Positions 47,921 to 55,164 of a stretch of DNA of 64,000 nucleotides are shown piece by piece. How positions within the stretch are numbered: the first letter of the stretch is position 1; the number at the start of each line of letters is the position of its first letter. Below the pieces are notes generated by a model that had not been told where the DNA came from, did not search any database, and was given only the letters and a program-made list of their open reading frames with translations. This stretch comes from an uncultured Pelagibacteraceae bacterium (lineage in GTDB: Bacteria > Pseudomonadota > Alphaproteobacteria > Pelagibacterales > Pelagibacteraceae). The stretch spans positions 1 through 64,000 of the forward strand of contig CACIYQ010000002.1 of NCBI GenBank assembly GCA_902590915.1, in the 5' to 3' direction. Position numbers and translations under genes: made by a program.

Positions 47921-50574
47921 AAAAACTAATTTTAAATTTTAAATCTAAAGATAGCAAAAAAATTAAAATCCCCAAAAATTTTTTGGGTGGAAAAGGTGCT
48001 AATCTTTCAGAAATGGGTCGAATGGGATTACCAGTTCCACCTGGATTTACTATTTCTACAAAAGTATGTGATTTATTTTATAAAGATAAAAAAAAACTTA
48101 ATAAAAATATAATCACATCAATTAAAAAAGAATTAAAAGCTGTTGAAAAAGAAGTTTCAAAAAAATTTGGTGATTTAAAAAATCCATTATTACTTTCAGT
48201 CAGATCCGGAGCGAGAGTTTCTATGCCTGGTATGATGGATACAATTTTGAATTTAGGATTAAACGATAAAACTGTCAAAGCCCTGGCATCAAAAACCTCT
48301 AATGGTCGATTTGCCAAAGATAGCTACAGAAGGTTTATTCAAATGTATGGCAATGTAGTAATGGGCATTGAAGGATATCATTTTGAGGAATTAATCGAGA
48401 ATTACAAACTTACAAAGGGTGTTTTGTTAGACACTGATTTAGATGAAAATGACTGGGATGGACTAATCGAAGATTTTAAAAGAACAGTTAAGGAAAAAGC
48501 AAATAGAGATTTTCCTCAAGATGTTAACGAACAGTTGTTGGGAGCAATCAGTGCAGTATTTTTGTCTTGGGAGAGTAAGAGAGCAAAAATTTACAGAAAA
48601 TTAAATCACATACCTGCAGAGTGGGGTACAGCGGTTAATGTCCAATCAATGGTTTTTGGAAACATGGGAGACAACTGTGCAACTGGTGTTGTTTTTACGA
48701 GAAATCCATCAGGCGGTGAAAACGAAATTTATGGAGAATATTTAATCAATGCGCAAGGAGAGGATGTTGTGGCTGGAACAAGAACTCCACAATATATAAC
48801 TAAAAAAGCTAGACAAAATGCTAAAGTTAATGCCTCATCAATGGAAGAGTCTATGCCTAAAGTTTATAAACAACTTTGTAAGATACTAAAAAGACTAGAA
48901 AAGCATTACAAAGATATGCAGGATGTAGAGTTTACAGTTGAAAATAAAAAGCTGTGGATGCTTCAAACACGTTCTGGAAAAAGAACTGCAAAATCTGCAG
49001 TTAAAATTGCAGTTGATATGGTTAAAGAAAAATTAATTTCAAAAAAAGAGGCCGTGTTAAGAATTGATCCACACTCACTTGATACCCTTCTTCATCCAAC
49101 TCTGGATGAAAAAAGCACAATAAATGTAATTGCAAATGGCTTGCCTGCTTCACCAGGTGCTGCGAGTGGTAAAGTTGTATTCACTTCTGAAGAAGCAGAA
49201 AGGCTAACATCCATGATGCAGGACACAATATTAGTTAGAGTAGAAACCTCTCCAGAAGATATACAAGGAATGCATGCTGCTAAAGGAATATTAACTGCAA
49301 GAGGTGGGATGACAAGCCATGCAGCAGTTGTAGCAAGAGGAATGGGAAGGCCTTGTGTTTCTGGATCAAGTGAAATTGATATCAATTACGAAAATAAGTC
49401 TTTTAAAACAACATCAATAGAGATCAAAGAAGGAGACATAATAACGATAGATGGATCAACTGGAAGAATAATTGAAGGTAGTGTAGCTACTGTAAAGCCA
49501 GAAATTTCTGGTGATTTTTCAAAATTAATGAAGTGGGCAGATAATTATAGAAAATTAGAAATAAGAACTAATTCTGAAACTTCAAAGGATACTAAAACTG
49601 CTAAAGACTTTGGTGCCCAAGGAATTGGACTTTGTAGGACTGAACACATGTTTTTTGATGAAAACAGAATTTCATCTGTTAGGGAAATGATTCTTTCCAA
49701 AACCAAAGAGGACAGAGCTAAAGCTTTAAATAAACTTTTGCCATATCAAAAAAAAGATTTTACTGAAATTTTTAAGATTATGAATGGTTTACCAGTTACA
49801 GTAAGATTGTTGGATCCTCCTCTACATGAATTTTTACCTAGAACAAGTAAGGAAATTAATGAATTAGCAGAAATTGTTAACCTTTCGATAAAAGAGGTTG
49901 AAACAAGAATAGAGGAACTTCATGAACAAAACCCAATGCTAGGTCACAGAGGTTGCAGATTAGCCATATCATTTCCTGAAATATATGAGATGCAATGCAG
50001 AGCAATTTTTGAAGCGTTATGTGAGCTTAAAAAAAATAAAATCAAATCAGCTTTCCCTGAAATAATGATACCTCTGGTTTCTACAGAGGAAGAAATTAAA
50101 ATAATGAAAGAATTAGTGAAAAGAATAGCTAATATTGTTCAAAAAGAAAATAAAATAAAAATAGACTTTATGGTTGGGACAATGATTGAGCTACCAAGAG
50201 CAGCTATAAAGGCAAAAGAAATAGCAAAACACGCAGAATTCTTTAGTTTTGGAACAAATGATTTAACTCAAACTACTTTTGGAATAAGTAGAGATGATAG
50301 TGGAAAATTTTTAAATGATTACTTGGAAAATAAAATATTTTCTATTGATCCTTTTGTATCAATTGATGAAGGTGTTTCAGATTTAGTTGAGATTGCTGTT
50401 GCAAAAGGTAAGAGCCAAAATAAAAAGATCAAACTAGGGATATGTGGAGAGCACGGAGGTGATCCCAAAAGTATTTCTTTTTGTGCGAAAGTAGGACTTA
50501 ATTATGTTTCTTGTTCCCCTTATAGAGTTCCAGTCGCTAGATTAGCGGCAGCACAAGCAGAGTTAAAAAAATAA
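47917..50574 (+). CDS. ppdK: Pyruvate, phosphate dikinase
   Basis: 885 residues, full length. The ATP-grasp part begins FLGGKGANLSEMGRMGLPVPPGFT; the phosphohistidine is in ARGGMTSHAAVVARGMGRPCVSG (about 453-475); the PEP-binding TIM barrel contains IGLCRTEHMFFDE, RLLDPPLHEFLP and the cysteine loop GICGEHGGDP near 842. It interconverts pyruvate/ATP/Pi and PEP/AMP/PPi, here probably for gluconeogenesis. Position right after glyS is common in Alphaproteobacteria. It is followed by a 319-bp gap. Confidence 0.97.
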   Translation: MKKLILNFKSKDSKKIKIPKNFLGGKGANLSEMGRMGLPVPPGFTISTKVCDLFYKDKKKLNKNIITSIKKELKAVEKEVSKKFGDLKNPLLLSVRSGARVSMPGMMDTILNLGLNDKTVKALASKTSNGRFAKDSYRRFIQMYGNVVMGIEGYHFEELIENYKLTKGVLLDTDLDENDWDGLIEDFKRTVKEKANRDFPQDVNEQLLGAISAVFLSWESKRAKIYRKLNHIPAEWGTAVNVQSMVFGNMGDNCATGVVFTRNPSGGENEIYGEYLINAQGEDVVAGTRTPQYITKKARQNAKVNASSMEESMPKVYKQLCKILKRLEKHYKDMQDVEFTVENKKLWMLQTRSGKRTAKSAVKIAVDMVKEKLISKKEAVLRIDPHSLDTLLHPTLDEKSTINVIANGLPASPGAASGKVVFTSEEAERLTSMMQDTILVRVETSPEDIQGMHAAKGILTARGGMTSHAAVVARGMGRPCVSGSSEIDINYENKSFKTTSIEIKEGDIITIDGSTGRIIEGSVATVKPEISGDFSKLMKWADNYRKLEIRTNSETSKDTKTAKDFGAQGIGLCRTEHMFFDENRISSVREMILSKTKEDRAKALNKLLPYQKKDFTEIFKIMNGLPVTVRLLDPPLHEFLPRTSKEINELAEIVNLSIKEVETRIEELHEQNPMLGHRGCRLAISFPEIYEMQCRAIFEALCELKKNKIKSAFPEIMIPLVSTEEEIKIMKELVKRIANIVQKENKIKIDFMVGTMIELPRAAIKAKEIAKHAEFFSFGTNDLTQTTFGISRDDSGKFLNDYLENKIFSIDPFVSIDEGVSDLVEIAVAKGKSQNKKIKLGICGEHGGDPKSISFCAKVGLNYVSCSPYRVPVARLAAAQAELKK

Positions 50575-50893
50575 TCATTTTAAGTGGGTTCACCCAAAAA
50601 TTGTTACGGTGTTGATGAAAATGAATGTTTATTATACTAAAAAAAAACAATCCATAATTAGACCGATTAAGATATCTAGAAAGAAAGAAATTTTTATAAT
50701 AAGATTTTTTAAAGTATTAACCAAGTCTAAACGTAAAAATTTCTAAATATTGATTACTTAATTTATCTAAATAGAAAGCACCATTTCATAAATTGAAAAG
50801 ATTATTAGACGCAATATATACATCGTAGAATTACCTTTAAGTATCTGATAAAAAAAACTTTGTTATTAATGATAATTCTATTATGACTTTTAT
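50575..50893 (+). other. Intergenic gap with one small basic open frame
   Basis: Between ppdK and the FkbM gene I see no RNA gene and no strong terminator. The short inverted repeat TGGG-TTCA-CCCA just after ppdK lacks a T-run. A 43-codon frame at 50615-50746 would encode a lysine-rich peptide starting MKMNVYYTKKKQ; it has no ribosome-binding site or recognisable family and is likely chance. The remainder is A/T-rich. Confidence 0.5.
50615..50746 (+). CDS. Doubtful 43-residue basic peptide
   Basis: ATG to TAA, 43 residues, about a third of them lysine or arginine (ends LTKSKRKNF). No domain, membrane segment or signal is seen. In DNA of this composition a lysine-rich frame of this size arises easily. 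It is listed only because it is the longest frame in a 319-bp gap at the edge of an accessory stretch. Confidence 0.15.
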   Translation: MKMNVYYTKKKQSIIRPIKISRKKEIFIIRFFKVLTKSKRKNF

Positions 50894-51757
50894 ATGTTAA
50901 AAAAATTTTCTTTTATTTGTTTTAATTTACTTGTTTTTTTAGATAATATTTTTAAAATTTTAACCAAAAGAAGCATTTTAATTTATTTTTATGATTTTAT
51001 TCAGGAGCGGTCATATAAATCTATTAAAATTTTAGATAAAGAAATAAAGTTTTTTGTACCTAATCAAATTTCTAATTGGAGAGTTGATACATATTTTTCT
51101 AAAGAACCTGAAACACTTGAGTGGATCGATGGTTTTGAAAAAAAAGATAACTTAATTTTTTGGGATATTGGAGCTAATGTTGGCTTATATTCAATATATA
51201 ATTCTTTAAAAAATCCTAAATCCACAACTATTGCTTTTGAACCCTCAAGTTCTAATTTAAGAGTTTTAACAAGAAATATATCAATTAATAATTTAGAAAA
51301 AAATATAAAAGTAGTTCCCATGCCACTAACAAATAAAGAAAATATTTTTCAAGATATGAATGAGGGGCATTTTCTTGAGGGTGGAGCGTTGAATATATTT
51401 GGAGAAAGATATGATTATGAGGGAAAAGACTTCAAGCCAAATATGAAATACAATTTACTTGGAACAACAATGAATTATTTTATTGAAAATTCAATTTTGG
51501 ATATTCCAGATTATATTAAAATTGATGTAGATGGCATTGAGCATTTAATACTTGAGGGTGGTGATAAGTTTTTAAAGAATGAAAAAGTTAAGAGTTTATC
51601 TGTAGAAATAAATGAAAACTTCAAAGAACAATATGATAACATTCAAAATTTAATGAAAAAATATGAATTTAAATTTCATCATAAAAAACACAATGAAGAT
51701 ATGTTTTCAGATCAAAGTAATTTTAAAAATACTTACAATTATATATTTAAAAAATAA
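50894..51757 (+). CDS. FkbM family methyltransferase
   Basis: 287 residues. The SAM-binding core starts IFWDIGANVGLYSIYNSLK (about 91-109, motif D-x-GANxG), followed by IAFEPSSSNLRVLTRNI (about 114-130, F-E-P motif), and IDVDGIEHLILEGG (about 210-223), the FkbM acidic turn. FkbM enzymes are O-methyltransferases acting on glycans, lipids or polyketides. It stands alone between ppdK and a non-coding stretch, with the accessory look of a surface-modification gene. The first 40 residues are hydrophobic and might attach it to the membrane. Confidence 0.85.
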   Translation: MLKKFSFICFNLLVFLDNIFKILTKRSILIYFYDFIQERSYKSIKILDKEIKFFVPNQISNWRVDTYFSKEPETLEWIDGFEKKDNLIFWDIGANVGLYSIYNSLKNPKSTTIAFEPSSSNLRVLTRNISINNLEKNIKVVPMPLTNKENIFQDMNEGHFLEGGALNIFGERYDYEGKDFKPNMKYNLLGTTMNYFIENSILDIPDYIKIDVDGIEHLILEGGDKFLKNEKVKSLSVEINENFKEQYDNIQNLMKKYEFKFHHKKHNEDMFSDQSNFKNTYNYIFKK

Positions 51758-51866
51758 AATAAGACTAACTATAGCCTAATCTCCACATATCTTCTAATTT
51801 AGTTTTCAACTATTTTTATTTTTAAGATTAAAAAACTATTGGTTTGTAATGATTATTTTTTCTATA

Positions 51867-51888
51867 GGGGCGTTCTGTTTCTCGTCCC
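51867..51888 (-). repeat. tmRNA-type hairpin, copy 1 (diverged)
   Basis: On the plus strand GGGGCG (51867-51872) pairs with CGTCCC (51883-51888), with one G:U, around loop TTCTGTTTCT. It keeps the first 13 bases of copies 2 and 3 (GGGGCGTTCTGTT) but differs in the second half. The second half still closes a stem, so the fold, and not just the sequence, is preserved. Same orientation as the tmRNA. Confidence 0.65.
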
Positions 51889-51995
51889 TTGATTAATAAT
51901 ATACAGAAAATAACACTTTTTCAAAAACTTCGTGTAAAACTTCGTGCTGTTCATTATTTAATATTTGAATTGGAATAAAGGTTTCCGTTGGTTAA

Positions 51996-52020
51996 GGGGC
52001 GTTCTGTTGCCAGGTGCCCC
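51996..52020 (-). repeat. tmRNA-type hairpin, copy 2 (exact)
   Basis: 25 bp identical to the hairpin at 53061-53085 inside the tmRNA gene, in the same orientation. GGGGC (51996-52000) pairs with GCCCC (52016-52020); the loop contains the minus-strand sequence CCTGGCAACAGAA. Bases on either side are not the same as at the tmRNA apart from a short CAAA stretch, so the shared unit is close to 25 bp. Confidence 0.85.
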
Positions 52021-52152
52021 GAACTTTGTTTCAATAATCCTTATATTGTAACACTTAACAATAATCAAATTACGTAATTTATAGAATAATTCCGAATAGA
52101 TGCCGAGCAAAAACGACTCGTAATAGATTACTTGATTTGTTAACCTTCGATC

Positions 52153-52977
52153 ATGAAAAAGATTTTAATGATCATTGTTTTGTCTTTGTTATGGAGTGGA
52201 AATTTATATGCTAACCATTACGATGACTTTTTTGACATGTTTAATAAGTGTTTAATTAAAGAAAACAAATATCAAGACGCAGATAATCGAACCAAAGATG
52301 GATATCTTTATGAATTTTGTAATTTAGAGTTTGATGAAAAGAGAAAATTTAATAGTGAGATTGGGACTATTATAAAGTGGAAAACAAAAAGGTTTTCACC
52401 TGCACAAGATTTAAAAGCTGACGAAGAGAAATCACATTTATTTGAAATTTTAGAATCTGATATCAAACTACTGAGTAGAGCACTAAATATTGAAATTTTT
52501 GCAATTGAGGAAAATAATTCTATAGGCTTAATGAGTATTCGTAATGATTTGAATTACACCATAGAAAATTTAATGGGGGTAACTAGTCATCATGTTGTAA
52601 AAAATGTAGATAAAGATTTATGTAACTCTATAATTTTAAAGCATGCAGATATATTATCAGAAAAATATCTGCTTAAAAAAAAGAATTGGAAAAAATCATC
52701 AGAAATTTATAAGTCAAAAAGAAACTCATATCCAAATGGAAATCCAATTATCACGTATCGAAAGGGTCTTGTGTATAAATTACCTGACAATAAAGAAATT
52801 TATTTATCTTGCGATTATAGACCAGAAGTTTCAACAAAAAGTATTATGTGGAATGTAAATATTTATTATGCAGATTCAGATTTTTTAACTTATTTTAAAA
52901 AATTAAACTGGAAAAAATATTCTAAATTAAATTTAAAAATTATTTGGAAAAAAATAAATGCAGAGTTATATAGTTAA
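52153..52977 (+). CDS. Unrecognised secreted/periplasmic protein
   Basis: 274 residues starting with a good signal peptide (MKKILMIIVLSLLWSGNLYA, cleavage about residue 20, then NHYDD). The mature part is charged and lysine-rich, with four scattered cysteines (CLIKENK, FCNLEFDE, KDLCNSI, LSCDYRPE) that could form disulfides in the periplasm. No domain is recognised. It lies alone between two exact copies of the tmRNA-type hairpin, which suggests an inserted gene. I can give no function. Confidence 0.7.
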   Translation: MKKILMIIVLSLLWSGNLYANHYDDFFDMFNKCLIKENKYQDADNRTKDGYLYEFCNLEFDEKRKFNSEIGTIIKWKTKRFSPAQDLKADEEKSHLFEILESDIKLLSRALNIEIFAIEENNSIGLMSIRNDLNYTIENLMGVTSHHVVKNVDKDLCNSIILKHADILSEKYLLKKKNWKKSSEIYKSKRNSYPNGNPIITYRKGLVYKLPDNKEIYLSCDYRPEVSTKSIMWNVNIYYADSDFLTYFKKLNWKKYSKLNLKIIWKKINAELYS

Positions 52978-53060
52978 AAATAATTCCGAACATAGGCCGA
53001 ATCCCTAGGTTGTATTTTTTAATTAACGTTGATATTGTAAACTAATTTAATAAACGAGTA

Positions 53061-53085
53061 GGGGCGTTCTGTTGCCAGGTGCCCC
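53061..53085 (-). repeat. tmRNA-type hairpin, copy 3 (within tmRNA gene)
   Basis: GGGGC and GCCCC close the hairpin, loop with CCTGGCAACAGAA on the minus strand, at the 3' end of the tmRNA coding piece. The position fits the terminal pseudoknot/hairpin of alphaproteobacterial tmRNA coding pieces. Copies 1 and 2 lie 1.1-1.2 kb to the left. Confidence 0.85.
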
Positions 53086-53318
53086 AGACCCCGTTTGCTT
53101 AATTAACAAAGTTAATTAGGCAGCAAGTGCGTAACTTTCGTTAGCAATTATAAATTAGCCCGTTACGGTGGAACAATCCCGAACGAAAGAATAACTTTTA
53201 GTCATTCGTCGAATCTAGTTCACCCCCATAAGTTGTAGTGGTGGAGGTGGTGGGTACTGCCCCCACGTCCGCAATGGTTATTACGAAATTCGTTTATCGT
53301 CGTAGTTGGAAAACCAAC
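53061..53318 (-). ncRNA. ssrA: Two-piece (permuted) tmRNA
   Basis: On the minus strand the acceptor piece comes first (about 53318-53239) and ends CACCTCCACCA; after an 11-nt spacer (53238-53228) the coding piece starts GGGGGTGAACTAGATTCGAC (53227 down). The two ends pair as a 7-bp acceptor with G3:U70, the alanine identity pair. AATG/CATT and GTTATT/AATAAC pair to form helix 2. The tag frame runs 53145-53119 and encodes ANESYALAA, then TAA (53118-53116). The T-arm is GTGGG-GGCAGTA-CCCAC, lacking the usual TTC. The coding piece probably ends with hairpin 53061-53085. Mature ends are approximate. tmRNA rescues stalled ribosomes with SmpB (not in this window). Permuted tmRNA is standard for Alphaproteobacteria. 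Confidence 0.92.
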
Positions 53319-53324
53319 ATTATT

Positions 53325-53352
53325 AATATAAAAGGAAATACAATAGATTCAA
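53325..53352 (-). promoter_or_regulatory. Possible promoter of the tmRNA gene
   Basis: Read on the minus strand: TTGAAT (53352-53347), 16-nt spacer, TATATT (53330-53325). Transcription would begin near 53318, where the precursor opens with a GTTGG-TTTT-CCAAC hairpin. The -35 lies 9 bp from the thyX start codon on the other strand. Confidence 0.5.
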
Positions 53353-53360
53353 TAACATTC

Positions 53361-54308
53361 ATGAAACTTACCAAAGAACAAGCTGAAGAAATAAAGAATC
53401 AACAATCTCAAAGCAATCAAACTAAAAGAGTTACAGTTCCAGAACTTGAAAATATACTATACGAGGCAATTCCTGCTTTAGACCATGGTTTTGTTCGAGT
53501 AATTGATTATATGGGGGATGATACTTCAATTGTTCAATCTGCAAGGGTCTCATATGGAAAAGGAACTAAGCAAGTTTCAACTGACAAAGGCCTGATAAAA
53601 TATTTAATGAGGCATTGGCATAGTACTCCATTTGAGATGTGTGAAATAAAATACCACATAAAGTTACCAATATTTATTGCCCGACAATGGATTAGACATC
53701 GAACTGCTAATGTGAATGAGTACTCTGCAAGATATTCTATTCTGGATAAAGAATTTTATTTACCTACACAAGAAAATTTAGCTGCTCAATCAAAGAGTAA
53801 TCGACAAGGTAGAGGAGATGTATTGGAAGGGAAACAAGCAGAGGAAGTTTTAAAACTTTTAAAAAGTGATGCTGAGAGAACCTATAATAATTATGAAACA
53901 ATGCTCAATGAAAGATTTGATGGCTCAACAATAGATGAAAATAAAAAAGGCTTAGCAAGAGAACTTGCCAGAATGAATTTAACTTTAAATACTTATACTC
54001 AATGGTACTGGAAAACTGACCTTTTAAACTTAATGAATTTTTTAAGATTGAGGGCTGATAGTCATGCACAATATGAAATAAGGGTTTATGCAGATATAAT
54101 GTTAGATACCGTTAAAAAATGGGTTCCAATAACTTATGATGCATTTATGGATTATAGGGTTGGAGGCACAGAAGTTTCAGCTAAAGGAAAATTAATTATT
54201 CAAAAACTTATTAAAGGTGAAAATGTTGATTTAGATAGCTCAGGTCTATCAAAAAGAGAGTGGAATGAGCTAATGATAGCCTTTGATCTTAAAGATAAGT
54301 TGATTTAA
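53361..54308 (+). CDS. thyX: FAD-dependent thymidylate synthase
   Basis: 315 residues from the ATG at 53361. A frame extends left to 53238 but that part lies over the tmRNA acceptor piece and is rejected. The ThyX signature [19 protein letters not shown] is at about 112-130 (R-H-R-x7-S), with the substrate residues [36 protein letters not shown] region ([15 protein letters not shown]) near 208. It makes dTMP from dUMP with FAD and methylene-THF. Its 3' end overlaps the convergent mrp gene by 20 nt. Confidence 0.95.
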   Translation: MKLTKEQAEEIKNQQSQSNQTKRVTVPELENILYEAIPALDHGFVRVIDYMGDDTSIVQSARVSYGKGTKQVSTDKGLIKYLMRHWHSTPFEMCEIKYHIKLPIFIARQWIRHRTANVNEYSARYSILDKEFYLPTQENLAAQSKSNRQGRGDVLEGKQAEEVLKLLKSDAERTYNNYETMLNERFDGSTIDENKKGLARELARMNLTLNTYTQWYWKTDLLNLMNFLRLRADSHAQYEIRVYADIMLDTVKKWVPITYDAFMDYRVGGTEVSAKGKLIIQKLIKGENVDLDSSGLSKREWNELMIAFDLKDKLI

Positions 54309-55113
54309 TTTTTTTTGCAAAATCTAAATATATTTTTGAAATTTCATGATCTGGATTTGCTTCCACTATTGGTTTTCCTTCATCCGAAGTTTTACCCACT
54401 TCTGGATTAATTGGAATTTCGCCTAAAAATTCTTTTTCAAAGTCTTCTGCAGTTTTTTTTACACCACCTTCGCCAAATATTTTATATTTTTTACCATCAT
54501 CTCCGGTAAAAAAACTCATATTATCAACTAATCCGAGAATTTTTACTCCAAGCTTATCAAACATTTTAATACCTCTTTTAACGTCCAAAAGAGCAACTTC
54601 TTGTGGGGTGGAAACTATTATTGCACCATCCATTTTTATTTCTTGTGAAAAAGTTAATTGTGTGTCTCCTGTGCCTGGTGGCATATCAACAATAATAAAA
54701 TCTAAATCTTTCCAATTAACTTTTTGAGTAAAAGTTTTTATTGCGCTGGTAACCATTGGGCCACGCCATATCATAGGGGTCTGTTGGTCAGCTAAGAAGC
54801 CAATCGACATACATTGAATATCATATTTTAAAATAGGTTCTAATTTTTGGCCATCACTCTTAGGTTTTTCATTAATGTTGAACATTTTTGGAATTGAGGG
54901 ACCATAAATGTCTGCATCCAATAATCCAACTTTGCAACCAACTTGTTTTAAGGCCAAAGCTAGATTTGTAGCGAAAGTAGATTTGCCAACACCACCTTTT
55001 GCACTCGAAATAGCTATTGTAAACTTAGTTCCTAATATAGGATTTTTTGTGAATTTCTTAGGCTCAAGCTTTTGCTTCATTGCGGCACTAAGTTCAGGCT
55101 TTTTATCTGACAT
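54289..55113 (-). CDS. mrp: Mrp/NBP35-family iron-sulfur cluster carrier ATPase
   Basis: 274 residues. Deviant Walker [21 protein letters not shown] (about 36-55), [14 protein letters not shown] (about 67), and [14 protein letters not shown] (about 145-158). It lacks the N-terminal DUF59 domain of longer Mrp proteins, starting almost directly with the ATPase. A CxxC pair, used for cluster binding by many members, is not seen; a few short family members also lack it. The overlap of 20 nt with thyX is the largest convergent overlap here. Confidence 0.88.
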   Translation of the reverse strand: MSDKKPELSAAMKQKLEPKKFTKNPILGTKFTIAISSAKGGVGKSTFATNLALALKQVGCKVGLLDADIYGPSIPKMFNINEKPKSDGQKLEPILKYDIQCMSIGFLADQQTPMIWRGPMVTSAIKTFTQKVNWKDLDFIIVDMPPGTGDTQLTFSQEIKMDGAIIVSTPQEVALLDVKRGIKMFDKLGVKILGLVDNMSFFTGDDGKKYKIFGEGGVKKTAEDFEKEFLGEIPINPEVGKTSDEGKPIVEANPDHEISKIYLDFAKKIKSTYL

Positions 55114-55164
55114 AGAACTATCATTACTTGTTTTTTATAATAAAAACACTATATACTTTTGCAT

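Larger units (their letters stand above)
51758..52152. other. 395-bp non-coding stretch with two tmRNA-like hairpins
   Basis: No gene is supported. It contains two hairpins resembling the end of the tmRNA coding piece (51867-51888 and 51996-52020, listed separately) and an 11-bp direct repeat AAAACTTCGTG at 51924-51934 and 51936-51946. A 30-codon minus-strand frame (51954-51862) ends inside the first hairpin and is an artefact of it. Further right, CGAG/CTCG-type short inverted repeats near 52105-52120 may fold. Confidence 0.6.

Noticed and set aside
50580-50620. Possible further tmRNA remnant: CACCGTAAC and GGGTGAAC on the minus strand are also in the tmRNA coding piece
   Set aside because: Only 8-9 bp each and in the wrong order and spacing; chance is a sufficient explanation.
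51924-51946. Tandem AAAACTTCGTG repeats as a CRISPR-like or iteron array
   Set aside because: Only two units of 11 bp with a 12-nt period; no further copies, no cas genes, no replication genes. No CRISPR array was seen anywhere in the window.
51862-51954. A 30-codon minus-strand frame ending in GTRNRTPL
   Set aside because: Its end is simply the tmRNA-type hairpin translated; copy 2 gives a similar end (GAPGNRTPL) in another context. No start signal or family.
53238-53360. An N-terminal extension of ThyX starting [11 protein letters not shown]
   Set aside because: The DNA is the tmRNA acceptor piece, its spacer boundary and promoter on the opposite strand; ThyX homology starts after the ATG at 53361.
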